A stretch of 64,000 nt of DNA from Bacteroidales bacterium (GTDB lineage Bacteria; Bacteroidota; Bacteroidia; Bacteroidales; Marinilabiliaceae). The stretch is taken from positions 25,454 to 89,453 of the forward strand of contig JAKSLD010000015.1 of NCBI GenBank assembly GCA_024401395.1, written 5' to 3'. Positions 40,909-50,100 of this stretch are shown one piece after another. Each line of letters starts with the position of its first letter. Position 1 is the first letter of the stretch. The notes beneath the pieces were generated by a model. The model was given only the letters and a program-made list of their open reading frames with translations. It had not been told where the DNA came from and did no database searches. The position numbers and the translations under genes are program-made.

Positions 40909-43836
40909 CTATCTCACTATCACCTTCTTACCATCAATAATATTGATGCCTCGCTGAGGAGCAGTGAGCTTCTGCCCCTGGAGGTTGTAGATTCCTTCAC
41001 GGACAGGACGTAATATAGTGATATTCTCTATAGCTGTCGGTGTGTCATTGCCATCGCTGTATACCACCTTGATGTAGTCCGCATTGGTCACACCAGAAAC
41101 AAGGTACTTACCTCCTCCAAGGTCTGTAACAGTGACTGGCATCAGAGCCTTGTTGATAGTTGGGTAGACTACTAGCCCATTGACTATAATCTGGCCCAAC
41201 GTAAATCCCTTGTCTAGTTTTATGTCTAGAGTTACCTCATTACCATCAACGGCCACCACTATGGCATTACCGCCTGAGGTATTTTCTAGTTCAGGGAGCT
41301 TGCCAAATTCTATGTAATTAGGATATGTACCATCTTCCCATGTTCCTAGGGCTGTTTTATATGCCTCTGTCGTTCCATCTGGTATATATATGGCATTGAT
41401 AGGAGAATATTCAAACGCAGACTTAACTGACATTGAAGGCGGATTCTCTGCTTCAATTCTAACCGAACGTAAATTTTGACAACGGGAAAAAGCATAATCA
41501 CCTATCTCTGTTACACTCGAAGGGATCACTACCAATGACAAACCGCTGCAATAACTAAATGCGCCATAACCTATCTCTGTCACACTCGAAGGGATCACTA
41601 CCGATGACAAACCGCTGCATTCAGAAAATGCCCTATCACCTATCGAAGTCACACTCGAAGGAATCTCTACTGATCTCAAACCGCTGCATCTAGAAAATGC
41701 ACTTCCACCTATCTCAGTCACACTCGAAGGGATCTCTACTGATCTCAAACCGCTGCAACCCCAAAAAGCAGAAGAACCTATCTCTGTCACACTCGAAGGA
41801 ATCTCTACTGATCTCAAACCGCTACAATCAAAAAATGCATCATAAGCAATAATACTTGTCTTGTCGTTGATTTTAACAGATGTAATCTCAAGACTTTTCG
41901 CTTTCACCAGGCATAAATACGGGTTCTCACTTTTTCCTAAATATAATCCATTATCATATTCGTTGTATGTCAAATTGTCGCAACCTTCAAACGCACCACC
42001 ACCTATCGAAGTTACACTAGGAGGTATAGTTATTGATGTTAAACCACTGCATCCAGAAAATGCATAATTACCTATCTGCGTCACACTCGAAGGTATCTCT
42101 ACAGATGTCAAACTGCTGCATCCAGAAAATGCATAATCACCTATCGAAGTCACTCTCGAAGGGATCTTCACTTCCTCCACTTTATTTCCATTAATATACA
42201 AATCATAAGAAGAAGAAATATAACTAGGATTCCATTGCTTATTGCACCACTCTTCCAAAGTGCCAGTATAATCAATTCTCGTGATATTGCAACCAGAAAA
42301 TGCAGAAGAACCTATCGAAATCACACTCGAAGGAATATCTACCGATGTCAAAATGTTGCAGTTTTTGAAGGCAGCTGAACATATGAGTTTAGTGCCGCTA
42401 CTTACCTTGCATTCTGTTATTTCTTTCGATGAGGCTTCAATGAGAACAAGATATGGATTGTCTTCGTTCCCTAGGTATTTAGCATTGAAATATGTGTTGT
42501 AAGTAAATTTATCGCAACCCTCAAATACACGAACACCTATCGATGTCACACTCGAAGGAATCTCTACTGATGTCAAACCGATACATCTAGAAAATGCATA
42601 ACTACCTATCGATGTCACACTCGAAGGTATCTCTACAGATGTCAAACCACTGCATCCAGAAAATGCATAATTACCTATCTTCGTCACACTCGAAGGTATC
42701 TCTACCGATGTCAAACTGCGGCATCCAGAAAAGACCCTATAACCTACCGAAGTCACACTCGAAGGTATCTTCACTTCCTCTACTTTATTTCCATTAATAT
42801 ACAAATCATAAGAAGAAGAAATATAATTAAGATTCCATTGCTTATTGCACCACTCTTCCAAAGTGCCAGTATAATCAATTCTCGTGATATTGCAACCAGA
42901 AAATGCAGAAGAACCTATCGAAATCACACTCGAAGGAATATCTACCGATGTCAAAATGTTGCAGTTTTTGAAGGCATCTGAACATATGAGTTTAGTTTCG
43001 CTACTTACCTTGCATTGGGTTATTTCTTTCGATGTGGCTTCGATAAGAGCTAGATATGGATTATCCTTATTCCCTAAATATTTAGCATTGAAATGTGTGT
43101 TGAATGTCAAATTATCGCAACCTTCAAACGCACCACCACCTATCGAAGTTACACTAGGAGGTATAGTTATTGATGTTAAACCACTGCATCCAGAAAATGC
43201 ACCATCACCTATCTCTGTCACTCTCGAAGGTATCTCTACTGATGTCAAACCGCTGCATCCAGAAAATGCACCACCATATATCGAAGTCACACTCGAAGGA
43301 ATATCTACTGATGTCAAACTGCTGCAACCCTCAAATGCCCAATTACCTATCGAAGTCACACTCGAAGGGATTACTACAGATGTCAAACCACTGCATCCAG
43401 AAAATGTACCATCAGTTATCGAAGTCTCACTCGAAGATATCACTACGGACGTCAAACCACTGCATCCAGAAAATGCACCATTATCTATCGAAGTCACACT
43501 CGAAGGTATCTCTACTGATGTCAAACTGCTGCATCCAGAAAATGCAGAATAACCTATCCACGTCACACTCGAAGGGATTACTACAGATGTCAAACCACTG
43601 CAACCAGAAAATGACTCAAATTGTATCTCCGTCACACTATAGGTCGTTCCTTCATACGTTACAGAAGATGGGATTACAACATCGCCTGAGTAAGACCCAG
43701 AACCGCTTCTACTCACAGCCACAGTCGTCTCCGTTCTACGATAATAGTAGATTCCATCCACCTCAAAATCATAATACGCCCATGTCGACACCGTTGTCAG
43801 CACAGCAAAAAGAAAAAGTAATAGCCTCTTTTCCAT
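40909..43836 (-). CDS. Large BspA-like leucine-rich-repeat surface protein
   Basis: A 975-residue protein starting at the ATG at 43836 with a signal peptide (LLLFLFAVLTTVSTWA). It contains more than twenty LRR_5 units of the type 'SVEIPSSVTSIG..AFSGCSGLT'. Within these, a segment of about 201 residues with FNAKYLGN, SKEITECKVSS and YTGTLEEWCNKQW is present twice with high DNA identity (period 603 bp), showing recent internal duplication. The C-terminus (GIYNLQGQKLTAPQRGINIIDGKKVIVR in part) resembles that of the protein at 5301. Likely a surface adhesin. Its start lies about 80 nt after the terminator of structured RNA copy 2. Confidence 0.92.
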   Translation of the reverse strand: MEKRLLLFLFAVLTTVSTWAYYDFEVDGIYYYRRTETTVAVSRSGSGSYSGDVVIPSSVTYEGTTYSVTEIQFESFSGCSGLTSVVIPSSVTWIGYSAFSGCSSLTSVEIPSSVTSIDNGAFSGCSGLTSVVISSSETSITDGTFSGCSGLTSVVIPSSVTSIGNWAFEGCSSLTSVDIPSSVTSIYGGAFSGCSGLTSVEIPSRVTEIGDGAFSGCSGLTSITIPPSVTSIGGGAFEGCDNLTFNTHFNAKYLGNKDNPYLALIEATSKEITQCKVSSETKLICSDAFKNCNILTSVDIPSSVISIGSSAFSGCNITRIDYTGTLEEWCNKQWNLNYISSSYDLYINGNKVEEVKIPSSVTSVGYRVFSGCRSLTSVEIPSSVTKIGNYAFSGCSGLTSVEIPSSVTSIGSYAFSRCIGLTSVEIPSSVTSIGVRVFEGCDKFTYNTYFNAKYLGNEDNPYLVLIEASSKEITECKVSSGTKLICSAAFKNCNILTSVDIPSSVISIGSSAFSGCNITRIDYTGTLEEWCNKQWNPSYISSSYDLYINGNKVEEVKIPSRVTSIGDYAFSGCSSLTSVEIPSSVTQIGNYAFSGCSGLTSITIPPSVTSIGGGAFEGCDNLTYNEYDNGLYLGKSENPYLCLVKAKSLEITSVKINDKTSIIAYDAFFDCSGLRSVEIPSSVTEIGSSAFWGCSGLRSVEIPSSVTEIGGSAFSRCSGLRSVEIPSSVTSIGDRAFSECSGLSSVVIPSSVTEIGYGAFSYCSGLSLVVIPSSVTEIGDYAFSRCQNLRSVRIEAENPPSMSVKSAFEYSPINAIYIPDGTTEAYKTALGTWEDGTYPNYIEFGKLPELENTSGGNAIVVAVDGNEVTLDIKLDKGFTLGQIIVNGLVVYPTINKALMPVTVTDLGGGKYLVSGVTNADYIKVVYSDGNDTPTAIENITILRPVREGIYNLQGQKLTAPQRGINIIDGKKVIVR
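42164..43124 (-). repeat. Internal 603-bp-period duplication within the BspA-like gene
   Basis: The block 42164-42520 recurs at 42767-43124 with only scattered substitutions; flanking LRR units differ more. Confidence 0.85.
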
Positions 43837-43916
43837 AATTAATTTAACCACCCGCCAGCCAACTCCAATCCTATAAACCAGCATTTTCAAAAAACCACGT
43901 TTACCAATATACCCAC

Positions 43917-43953
43917 AAAAAAAAGCGTGGAGTCATTCTCTGACTGTCCACGT
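43917..43953 (-). terminator. Terminator of structured RNA copy 2
   Basis: Minus-strand ACGTGGA (complement of 43947-43953) pairs with TCCACGC (complement of 43925-43931), followed by eight Ts. Its 5' arm overlaps helix P1. Confidence 0.88.
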
Positions 43954-44243
43954 TTCAAGGTCTTAGGAAACCTACAAGGTTGACAGATACAGAAAGACAT
44001 CCACGCTGATAAGTATATATTTTCTCCTACAGGTGCGCCACGAGCCATAAGCCCATAGCACACCCTCAGGAGGTATATACCTTCCCGTGACGTCTATCTC
44101 TACCTTGCCTATTGACCTTGTATTCAAAGTGTCCTAAGTTCTGAAACGTCAACCGACAGGCGAATTATAGCGCCATTTTTATGTATAATGCATACTCCAC
44201 ACCCACACAGCCCCGTCGAGCCATGCCCTCAGCGTGGAAATAC
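43917..44243 (-). ncRNA. ~327-nt structured RNA, copy 2 (unassigned class)
   Basis: Minus-strand homolog of copy 1. Equivalent helices: P1 44143-44149/43950-43956, P2 44132-44138/43962-43968, P3 44115-44122/43973-43980, P4 built on CACG/CGTG with GAC/GTC, P5-P8 around 44005-44085. P2 and P3 differ completely in sequence from copy 1 yet pair perfectly. GGCG...CGCC and the block GTGTGGGTGTGGAG near the 5' end are also kept. It ends in a terminator about 80 nt before the BspA-like start codon. It lies inside the segment bounded by direct repeats DR1 and DR2. Confidence 0.85.
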
Positions 44244-44254
44244 GTTACTCCTTT

Positions 44255-44541
44255 TACGTACCCCACCCTCTTTGGTTGCCATCAAGATATATTTATCTCT
44301 CTAATTTAACTGTACACTACTTTATCACAACGCACCTCTCATGATAGCTTTTGGAGATTTTACCCCCTCCATAGGTAAAATTATCGGATATTTTACCCCC
44401 TGCATGGGTAAAAATCTCCCTCCACAGCCCCTAGCTCTTCCTATTCATACTAGACCCTCTACTCATCTCCTCTACCCGCACAGCCTCATCAGCTCTTCTC
44501 TATCCTCTCCAACGTTGTCAAACCTTACCAAATAGAACGTA
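44255..44541. repeat. Long direct repeat DR2 (right of the BspA/RNA cassette)
   Basis: Second copy of the repeat at 40442-40742. It includes the same TTTTACC/GGTAAAA hairpins and the 3' end of the intact unknown gene. Confidence 0.93.
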
Positions 44542-44900
44542 TTCTTCTCTCTTTCTTTCAAAGGCTTTATTTCTACCAACTCTCCCCCTTCTTTCAACAT
44601 CCTGTAAAACTCTCTCACCGCCATCCTATGCGCTCCCTTCACCCCACATCTCTTCGCCTTTCTCTCCCAATGCCGCTTCTTGTTCCATTTCTTAATCTCT
44701 TTCGAAGCCAATTTCTGCGCCTCGGCAAACAAGTCCCTGCAACTCCTCTGCTTCTCACTGACCTCCACCGCCAATAACCTGTAACTCCCGTAATACCGCT
44801 TGATAAACACACTCCTCCCTGTCTCTCTTGCCCTCGAGTCTCGCCTAGCCGCCTCTCGTGCGACCATAATACATTTATGTCTGATTTCTACTCTCGCCAT
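44472..44900 (-). CDS. Unknown basic 142-residue protein
   Basis: Starts at the ATG at 44900 (MARVEIRHKCIMVAREAAR); a TTG 9 bp upstream is less likely. The protein is very basic, with a Lys/Arg-rich helical middle (EIKKWNKKRHWERKAKRCG, about residues 75-95) that might bind nucleic acid, and a hydrophilic C-terminus. No family recognised. Its 3' end is duplicated at 40673-40742 and its 5' end at 46159-46211, so it lies at the centre of two separate duplications. Confidence 0.7.
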   Translation of the reverse strand: MARVEIRHKCIMVAREAARRDSRARETGRSVFIKRYYGSYRLLAVEVSEKQRSCRDLFAEAQKLASKEIKKWNKKRHWERKAKRCGVKGAHRMAVREFYRMLKEGGELVEIKPLKEREKNTFYLVRFDNVGEDREELMRLCG

Positions 44901-44933
44901 AATGGTCAATCAATTAAATAATAACGGCACAAA
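44848..44933. repeat. 86-bp repeat covering the 5' end of the unknown gene (copy 1)
   Basis: Identical to 46159-46244 except for one base. It spans the first 17 codons and the upstream 33 bp. Confidence 0.93.
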
Positions 44934-45029
44934 GCAAAGGTCACCTTGCGCCAACCTGTTACATACTACCCTAAATAATCAAATATTTTTTCTCCCCAAG
45001 ACTATCTACTTTATTTTTCGTCTCTTACA

Positions 45030-45060
45030 ACAATTGCGTCCGCAATGCAGACGCAATTGT
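45030..45060 (-). terminator. Perfect palindrome after the YhcG-type nuclease gene
   Basis: ACAATTGCGTC (45030-45040) pairs with GACGCAATTGT (45050-45060), with further GCA/TGC pairing in the loop. It begins 3 bp after the stop codon and may act as a terminator, although no strong T tract follows. A nearly identical 29-bp copy lies inside the gene at 45790-45818. Confidence 0.75.
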
Positions 45061-45063
45061 AAA

Positions 45064-46098
45064 TCATTTATTATCAAACGATTCGACTGTTTTCCTTAAA
45101 TCTTCTTTCGCCTCGTCAAGTTCCTTACACAACTGCTCTTGTGTTGGTAAGTATAGCTTATATTCAGACGCCATTATTGTCTTATTGTCCTCAGGCAAAG
45201 TTATTTTCACCAAAGTGTCATTTTTGTTGGTACAGAGCAGTATGCCTATCGTAGAATTTTCATCCTTTGTTTTTTCATATCTATCAAAATAGTTGACATA
45301 CATCTGCAACTGCCCTAAATCTTGGTGAGAGAGCTTCCCTGTCTTCAATTCTATAATAACGAAACATCTCAACAATCGGTTATATAGAACCAAGTCAACA
45401 AAGAACTCGTCATCTTCTATCAAAAGTCTTTTTTGCCTTGCCACAAATGTGAAGCCATTACCCATTTCCATAAGAAATTCTTGAAGATGGCTGATAAGTG
45501 CCGATTCCAAATCCGTCTCATAGTATGCAGGTTTCTTTTCCAGCCCCAAGAACTCTAGTACCATCGGGTCTTTTATCACATCACTTGCATTCTCTGGCAA
45601 TCTTTCTTTTCTTGCCATTGCTAGCAACGATGCCTTGTCTGTGCTTTTCAAAAGACGTTCATAAAGTAATGAGTCAACCTGCCGCTCAAGTTCTCGACCT
45701 GTCCACGCATTGTTCACTGCCTCAAGTTCATAATACTCTCTCTTGTCTGTGTCACTTATTGAAATAAGCTTTTTATATTGTGCCCAATTCAATTGCGTCC
45801 GCACTGCAGACGCAATTGGATACGTTCGATAAAATTGTCTGGCTCTTTCTAATTGTCGCTTCCCAAATCCACTTCCATATTCTGGCTCTATCTTAGCTGC
45901 CAAATTAACTATTATATATTTGCCATATTCAGCTTTTTGCTGCCCATGCTGTTCCTCCTCGACTATTCTTCTGCCGATATTCCAATACATCTGAACTCGA
46001 CAAAAATCGACACTTCTGACAGCGTTCCTACGTGCATCGTCAATAATCTTGCGTATATCTCGCAAAAACTCATCTTTCATATTTTGTAACTCACTCAT
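45064..46098 (-). CDS. YhcG/DUF1016-type PDDEXK nuclease
   Basis: A 344-residue protein starting at the ATG at 46098 (MSELQNMKDEFL). The N-terminal DUF1016 domain covers about residues 10-160 with WNIGRRIVEEEQ and the conserved LNWAQYKKLISI element; the C-terminal PDDEXK nuclease domain has Asp235 (FFVDLVLY) and Glu250-x-Lys252 (IIELKTG). YhcG proteins are predicted DNA nucleases linked to defence islands or phage. A palindrome occupies codons 94-103, just before the conserved element, and again follows the stop. The gene lies between two copies of an 86-bp repeat. A -7 box TAACTTTG (complement of 46106-46113) lies just upstream, giving almost no leader. Confidence 0.92.
   Translation of the reverse strand: MSELQNMKDEFLRDIRKIIDDARRNAVRSVDFCRVQMYWNIGRRIVEEEQHGQQKAEYGKYIIVNLAAKIEPEYGSGFGKRQLERARQFYRTYPIASAVRTQLNWAQYKKLISISDTDKREYYELEAVNNAWTGRELERQVDSLLYERLLKSTDKASLLAMARKERLPENASDVIKDPMVLEFLGLEKKPAYYETDLESALISHLQEFLMEMGNGFTFVARQKRLLIEDDEFFVDLVLYNRLLRCFVIIELKTGKLSHQDLGQLQMYVNYFDRYEKTKDENSTIGILLCTNKNDTLVKITLPEDNKTIMASEYKLYLPTQEQLCKELDEAKEDLRKTVESFDNK
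45790..45818. repeat. 29-bp palindrome inside the YhcG-type gene
   Basis: CAATTGCGTC...GACGCAATTG with a 9-nt centre CGCACTGCA. It differs from the downstream copy (45031-45059) in one central base. Confidence 0.9.
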
Positions 46099-46109
46099 AT
46101 GACGCAAAG

Positions 46110-46211
46110 TTATTCTTTTTCTATATAATCCATTCTTTCTAACGTTAATACTCTCCTCGCCGCCTCTCGTGCGACCATAATACATTTATGTCTGATTTCT
46201 ACTCTTGCCAT
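46110..46211 (-). pseudogene. 5' remnant of the 142-residue unknown gene
   Basis: The start codon and first 17-19 codons (MARVEIRHKCIMVAREA) match the gene at 44472-44900, then the frame runs into unrelated sequence and stops after 33 codons. It includes the right copy (46159-46244) of the 86-bp repeat. Confidence 0.8.
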
Positions 46212-46244
46212 AATGGTCAATCAATTAAATAATAACGGCACAAA
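46159..46244. repeat. 86-bp repeat (copy 2)
   Basis: Partner of 44848-44933, same orientation. The two copies bracket the YhcG-type gene. Confidence 0.93.
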
Positions 46245-46378
46245 TCTAGGAACTGCCTACGAACTGAATTTTCGCAACAAAATAAAAATCTCGTATATTC
46301 CTATAGCCTCTCTTAAACGCAATATTGAATGGCTTCAAAAATGAAGTGGCAAAATACTATAGGTCAAATACTATTCCC

Positions 46379-46403
46379 AAATTAAAAAACTGCGATGAAC
46401 AAG
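46379..46403 (+). repeat. Dispersed TAAAAAACTGCGA repeat, copy F
   Basis: AATTAAAAAACTGCGATGAA followed by CAAG; closest to copy G at 16251. Confidence 0.8.
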
Positions 46404-46432
46404 TACGTTGTATTGTATCAGCATAGGTGCAG

Positions 46433-46463
46433 CTAGGAATTAGGAATTACTAATTAGGAATTG
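46433..46463 (-). repeat. AATTAGG heptamer array at the deacetylase stop codon
   Basis: Imperfect units; shares 29 nt with the array at 51971. The last codons and stop of the deacetylase gene are formed by the repeat. Confidence 0.85.
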
Positions 46464-47133
46464 GGCTTACCTTCCACCCTTTCTCCATCGCCCACTCTAA
46501 TGTCCCTTCTAAAGCATACCTCATCCTCTCCCCGCTCTTCACACTGTCATGTATCACTATTACCGAACCGTCTCTCACATAGTCTTTCACGTTCCTTAGC
46601 ACTTCTTGCGGTGTCAGCCTCTTGTCATAATCTTTAGGCATGACGTCCCAGAAGACTAGCTTCTCTATCTCTAGCCCCTTGGTCCGTTCTGTAGTGCCTT
46701 CTACTATCTCTTTGCACCGCCATGGCAACATCTGCCCATGTGGCGCCCGAAATAGCCTCATACGTGCTTCGTCACAGGCTTTCAGTGCCTCTTCTTTGCA
46801 GAGCCTGATCTCTTCTACATACTCTTTCCAGGTGGTCTTCATCAACTGTACGTGATGGTAGGTATGGTTCCCTACCTCATGCCCTCTCGCTATTACTTCT
46901 CTGAATACGTCTGGATACTTTCTGATATTGTCGCCTACACAGAAAAAGGTGGCCTTTACTCCGTATTTGTCTAGCATGTCTAGTACCCAGGGGGTCTGTT
47001 CTGGTATGGGCCCGTCATCAAATGTCAATGATAGTCTGGGGCTCTCTTCAGCAGAAAACCCTACAGGCAATCTCCAGATGGAGTGCCTGTAGGGTTTGCG
47101 TACTATATCGTATGGTTGAATAACAAACGACAT
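46450..47133 (-). CDS. Polysaccharide deacetylase (NodB-like, CE4)
   Basis: The 227-residue product has the NodB fold: LTFDDGP with Asp39-Asp40 near the start of the domain, EVGNHTYHH with the metal-binding histidines (about residue 88-96), RLFRAPHGQ and VIVIHDS at the C-terminus. It removes acetyl groups from N-acetyl sugars, possibly of peptidoglycan or surface glycan. There is no signal peptide, which is unusual for a cell-wall enzyme. The start is 16 bp after the DUF2723 gene, so it may be cotranscribed with it. Confidence 0.93.
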   Translation of the reverse strand: MSFVIQPYDIVRKPYRHSIWRLPVGFSAEESPRLSLTFDDGPIPEQTPWVLDMLDKYGVKATFFCVGDNIRKYPDVFREVIARGHEVGNHTYHHVQLMKTTWKEYVEEIRLCKEEALKACDEARMRLFRAPHGQMLPWRCKEIVEGTTERTKGLEIEKLVFWDVMPKDYDKRLTPQEVLRNVKDYVRDGSVIVIHDSVKSGERMRYALEGTLEWAMEKGWKVSPIPN

Positions 47134-47149
47134 GACCGGATGTTATCTC

Positions 47150-50100
47150 TTACTTGCCGAACAAGAAGTCTAGCTTCTGTAGGTTGTCTTCATACATATT
47201 GTCTATCTCTTCAAGTAACTCTGTCCTGTTCGCTCTCTTGCAGACATTTGCAATGTGATAATATACCAGAGCTGAACGCTGCAGATCGTTTGAAGCGGCA
47301 TATAGTCTGTCGGCATCAAGGGATAGATAATAGTTGAACTCTTGCCAGTTCTCTTTCGCATACTCTCTGAGCAGCTTGTCGCCTTGCTCGTCCTCACCGA
47401 TTCGGTAATGGTTTGTGGCAACGGATAAACTGTAGTAGTTCTGTGGAACAACCCAGCTTGGGAACTCTTCTCCCATCTTCTTGAGAATTTCTGATGCCAT
47501 CTTTCTCTTGTTGCCGGCAAATGACTTGATGTACTCTTCGTCGGTGTGTTCTTCTGCTAATGGTGAACGGGCCTTGAATGTCTCTAGGTCAAGCTCTTCG
47601 TTGTTGTAGATGAACTTGTGGAACTTCTCGGCATACTCTGCTTCTTCTATCAGGGTCTCTGCCAGACGTGACAACTGACCGCGCATCGTATACACCATAC
47701 GTGTCTTTGTCTCGTCTATATATAGCCCCTCTTTATTGAAGAAGCCCCATCGGAACTTGTTCATTACTGTGTCATACATCTTGTCTGTAGAAACAGTGCC
47801 GACTTGTATCTGCTGCATCGTCGTACGCGCATCTTTCAGCTCTTTTGGCGTCCTGTCTACGTATGGAACTATCTTGTATGACAATCCTTCAAGTCTGAAG
47901 TATCTCTCAAGGTTTACATAGTTCTCTGAGCCTACCGTAACCGCAAAATACATCGGTCTCTCCCATTGGGCTGTATTGAGCATGTCAAGTACCAAAAGGT
48001 CATTCTTGATCAGCATCGAACGGTCTAATGATATAGGCATCGAATCTATGTTGCATGGAATACCCATATCTGCAACAACTTCTCTGTCAATATCCATATA
48101 GACTTTCTTTGTCGGAAGGAAGCATATTCTCTCGCTTGTCATCTCTGGAATATACTTCGTGGCTTTCTCTTCTGAACGTATAAAGTCAAGCGCCAGACCT
48201 AAATCTACACCCTGCTTGACGTTGTCTAAAAGATATACCACATCTCTGTCTCCTGTATACTGATCGTGCGTAAACGATACTGGCAGTGGATCGCTTTCGT
48301 ATGCTTTCCTCTTCATCTGGTCTACATACCATCCTGTCTGCAGATACGAGAGATTACATACTCTGACGTCGGTTCTGACTTTTTCTACCTCTTGTATATA
48401 CCACAATGGGAATGTATCGTTATCTCCGTTCGTAAAGAGTATCGCATTCTCATCGCACGAATTGAGGTAGTTATATGCCATATCTCTAGCAATAGTTGAA
48501 CCTGATCTGTCATGGTCATCCCAGTTTTGCTGCGCCATAAGACATGGTACACAGAGTAATGTCAATGCCGATGCTACGACAGCCGCAGCTTTGTTTGGCA
48601 GTTTTACTCTCTGCAATAGCTCAACAACGCCTAATACTCCCAAGCCTATCCAAATAGCAAATGCATAGAATGATCCTGCATAGGCATAGTCTCTCTCTCT
48701 TGGTTGAAGTGGGGTCTGATTCAGATAGAGAACTATCGCAAGTCCGGTAAGGAAGAATAGCATCAATACTATCAGGAACCCTTGCTTGCCTTTCTCGCCT
48801 TTGCTGTACTGGTAGAATAGTCCAAGTAAACCAAGAAGGAATGGCAACATGAAGTATCTGTTGTGTCCCTTGTTGTTCTTCAATGAGTCTGGCAATAGGT
48901 CTTGGTCTCCTAGCATGGCATTGTCTATAAATGGAATGCCGGTAATCCAGTTGCCGTGGGTCAACTCTCCGTGGGTCTGTATGTCATTCTGCCTGCCGGA
49001 GAAATTCCACATGAAGTATCTCCAGTACATGAAGTTGCACTGGTAGCTGATGAAGAATTTCATATTCTCCCAGAATGTAGGTATCTGTACCGTATACGAA
49101 CCGCCTTCTCTGCTCTGCACACGGACTGGCTTGCCCTTGAAGTTTGTCCATGCCTTGTACTCGTCAATATGTGGACCCTTAGGGGAATACATACGTGGGA
49201 ATAGTACATTGGCTTGGTATACTGTCTCTGGACGGTAATCTATTACTTCATACTTGCCGTTTCTCTGAACGTAAACTGGCTTGCCATTATTATCGCTCTT
49301 GTCGTAGTCTACTGGCGACGCAAATGTCTCTCCATAGAATAGTGGCCTGTTGCCGTACTGCTCTCGGTTCAGATAGTCCATCAACGTGAATACGTCTTCT
49401 GGCGAGTTCTCGTCCATAGTCGGATTGCTGACCGAACGGATTACTATCATCGCAAAGCATGAGTAGCCGATAATGATTACCGTAACTGCTGTACAGATGG
49501 TATTGATAAGGACTCTCTTGTTCTTGTGCGACCAGTAGATGCCGTATATCAATAGCGCAACTAGCAGCAATGCATAGAATACCGCACCGCTGTTATAGCC
49601 TAACCCTATCTCGTTTACAAAGAATAGCTCAAACCATGAGGCTATCTTTACTACCCCAGGTATGATGCCGTATAGTATTACTCCTAATACTATTGCCGAT
49701 ACTGCCAACGCTATTATCGTTCCCTTGGCATCTGGATTGCTGTATCTCTTGTAGTAATATACCAAACCAATTGCTGGTATGGCCAGTAGGTTCAATAGGT
49801 GAACTCCTATGGATAGTCCTATGAGGTAGGCTATCAATATAAGCCATCTGTTGGCATGTGGCTCGTCTGCTACCATCTCCCACTTGAGTATCGCCCAGAA
49901 TACTACTGCAGTGAAAAGGCTCGACATGGCATATACCTCTCCCTCTACTGCCGAGAACCAGAATGTGTCGGAGTATGTGTAGGCTAATGAACCAACTATA
50001 CCGGCTCCCATCACTGAGATCGTTCTCCATAATGCTACCGTGCCGTCTGATTCAATGTAGTCGTCTACAAATATCTTGCGGGCTAGGTGCGTAATCGTCC

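Noticed and set aside
41861..43838. Long plus-strand reading frames opposite the BspA-like gene
   Set aside because: They are mirror images of the leucine-rich repeats; the repeated codons keep the opposite frames open.
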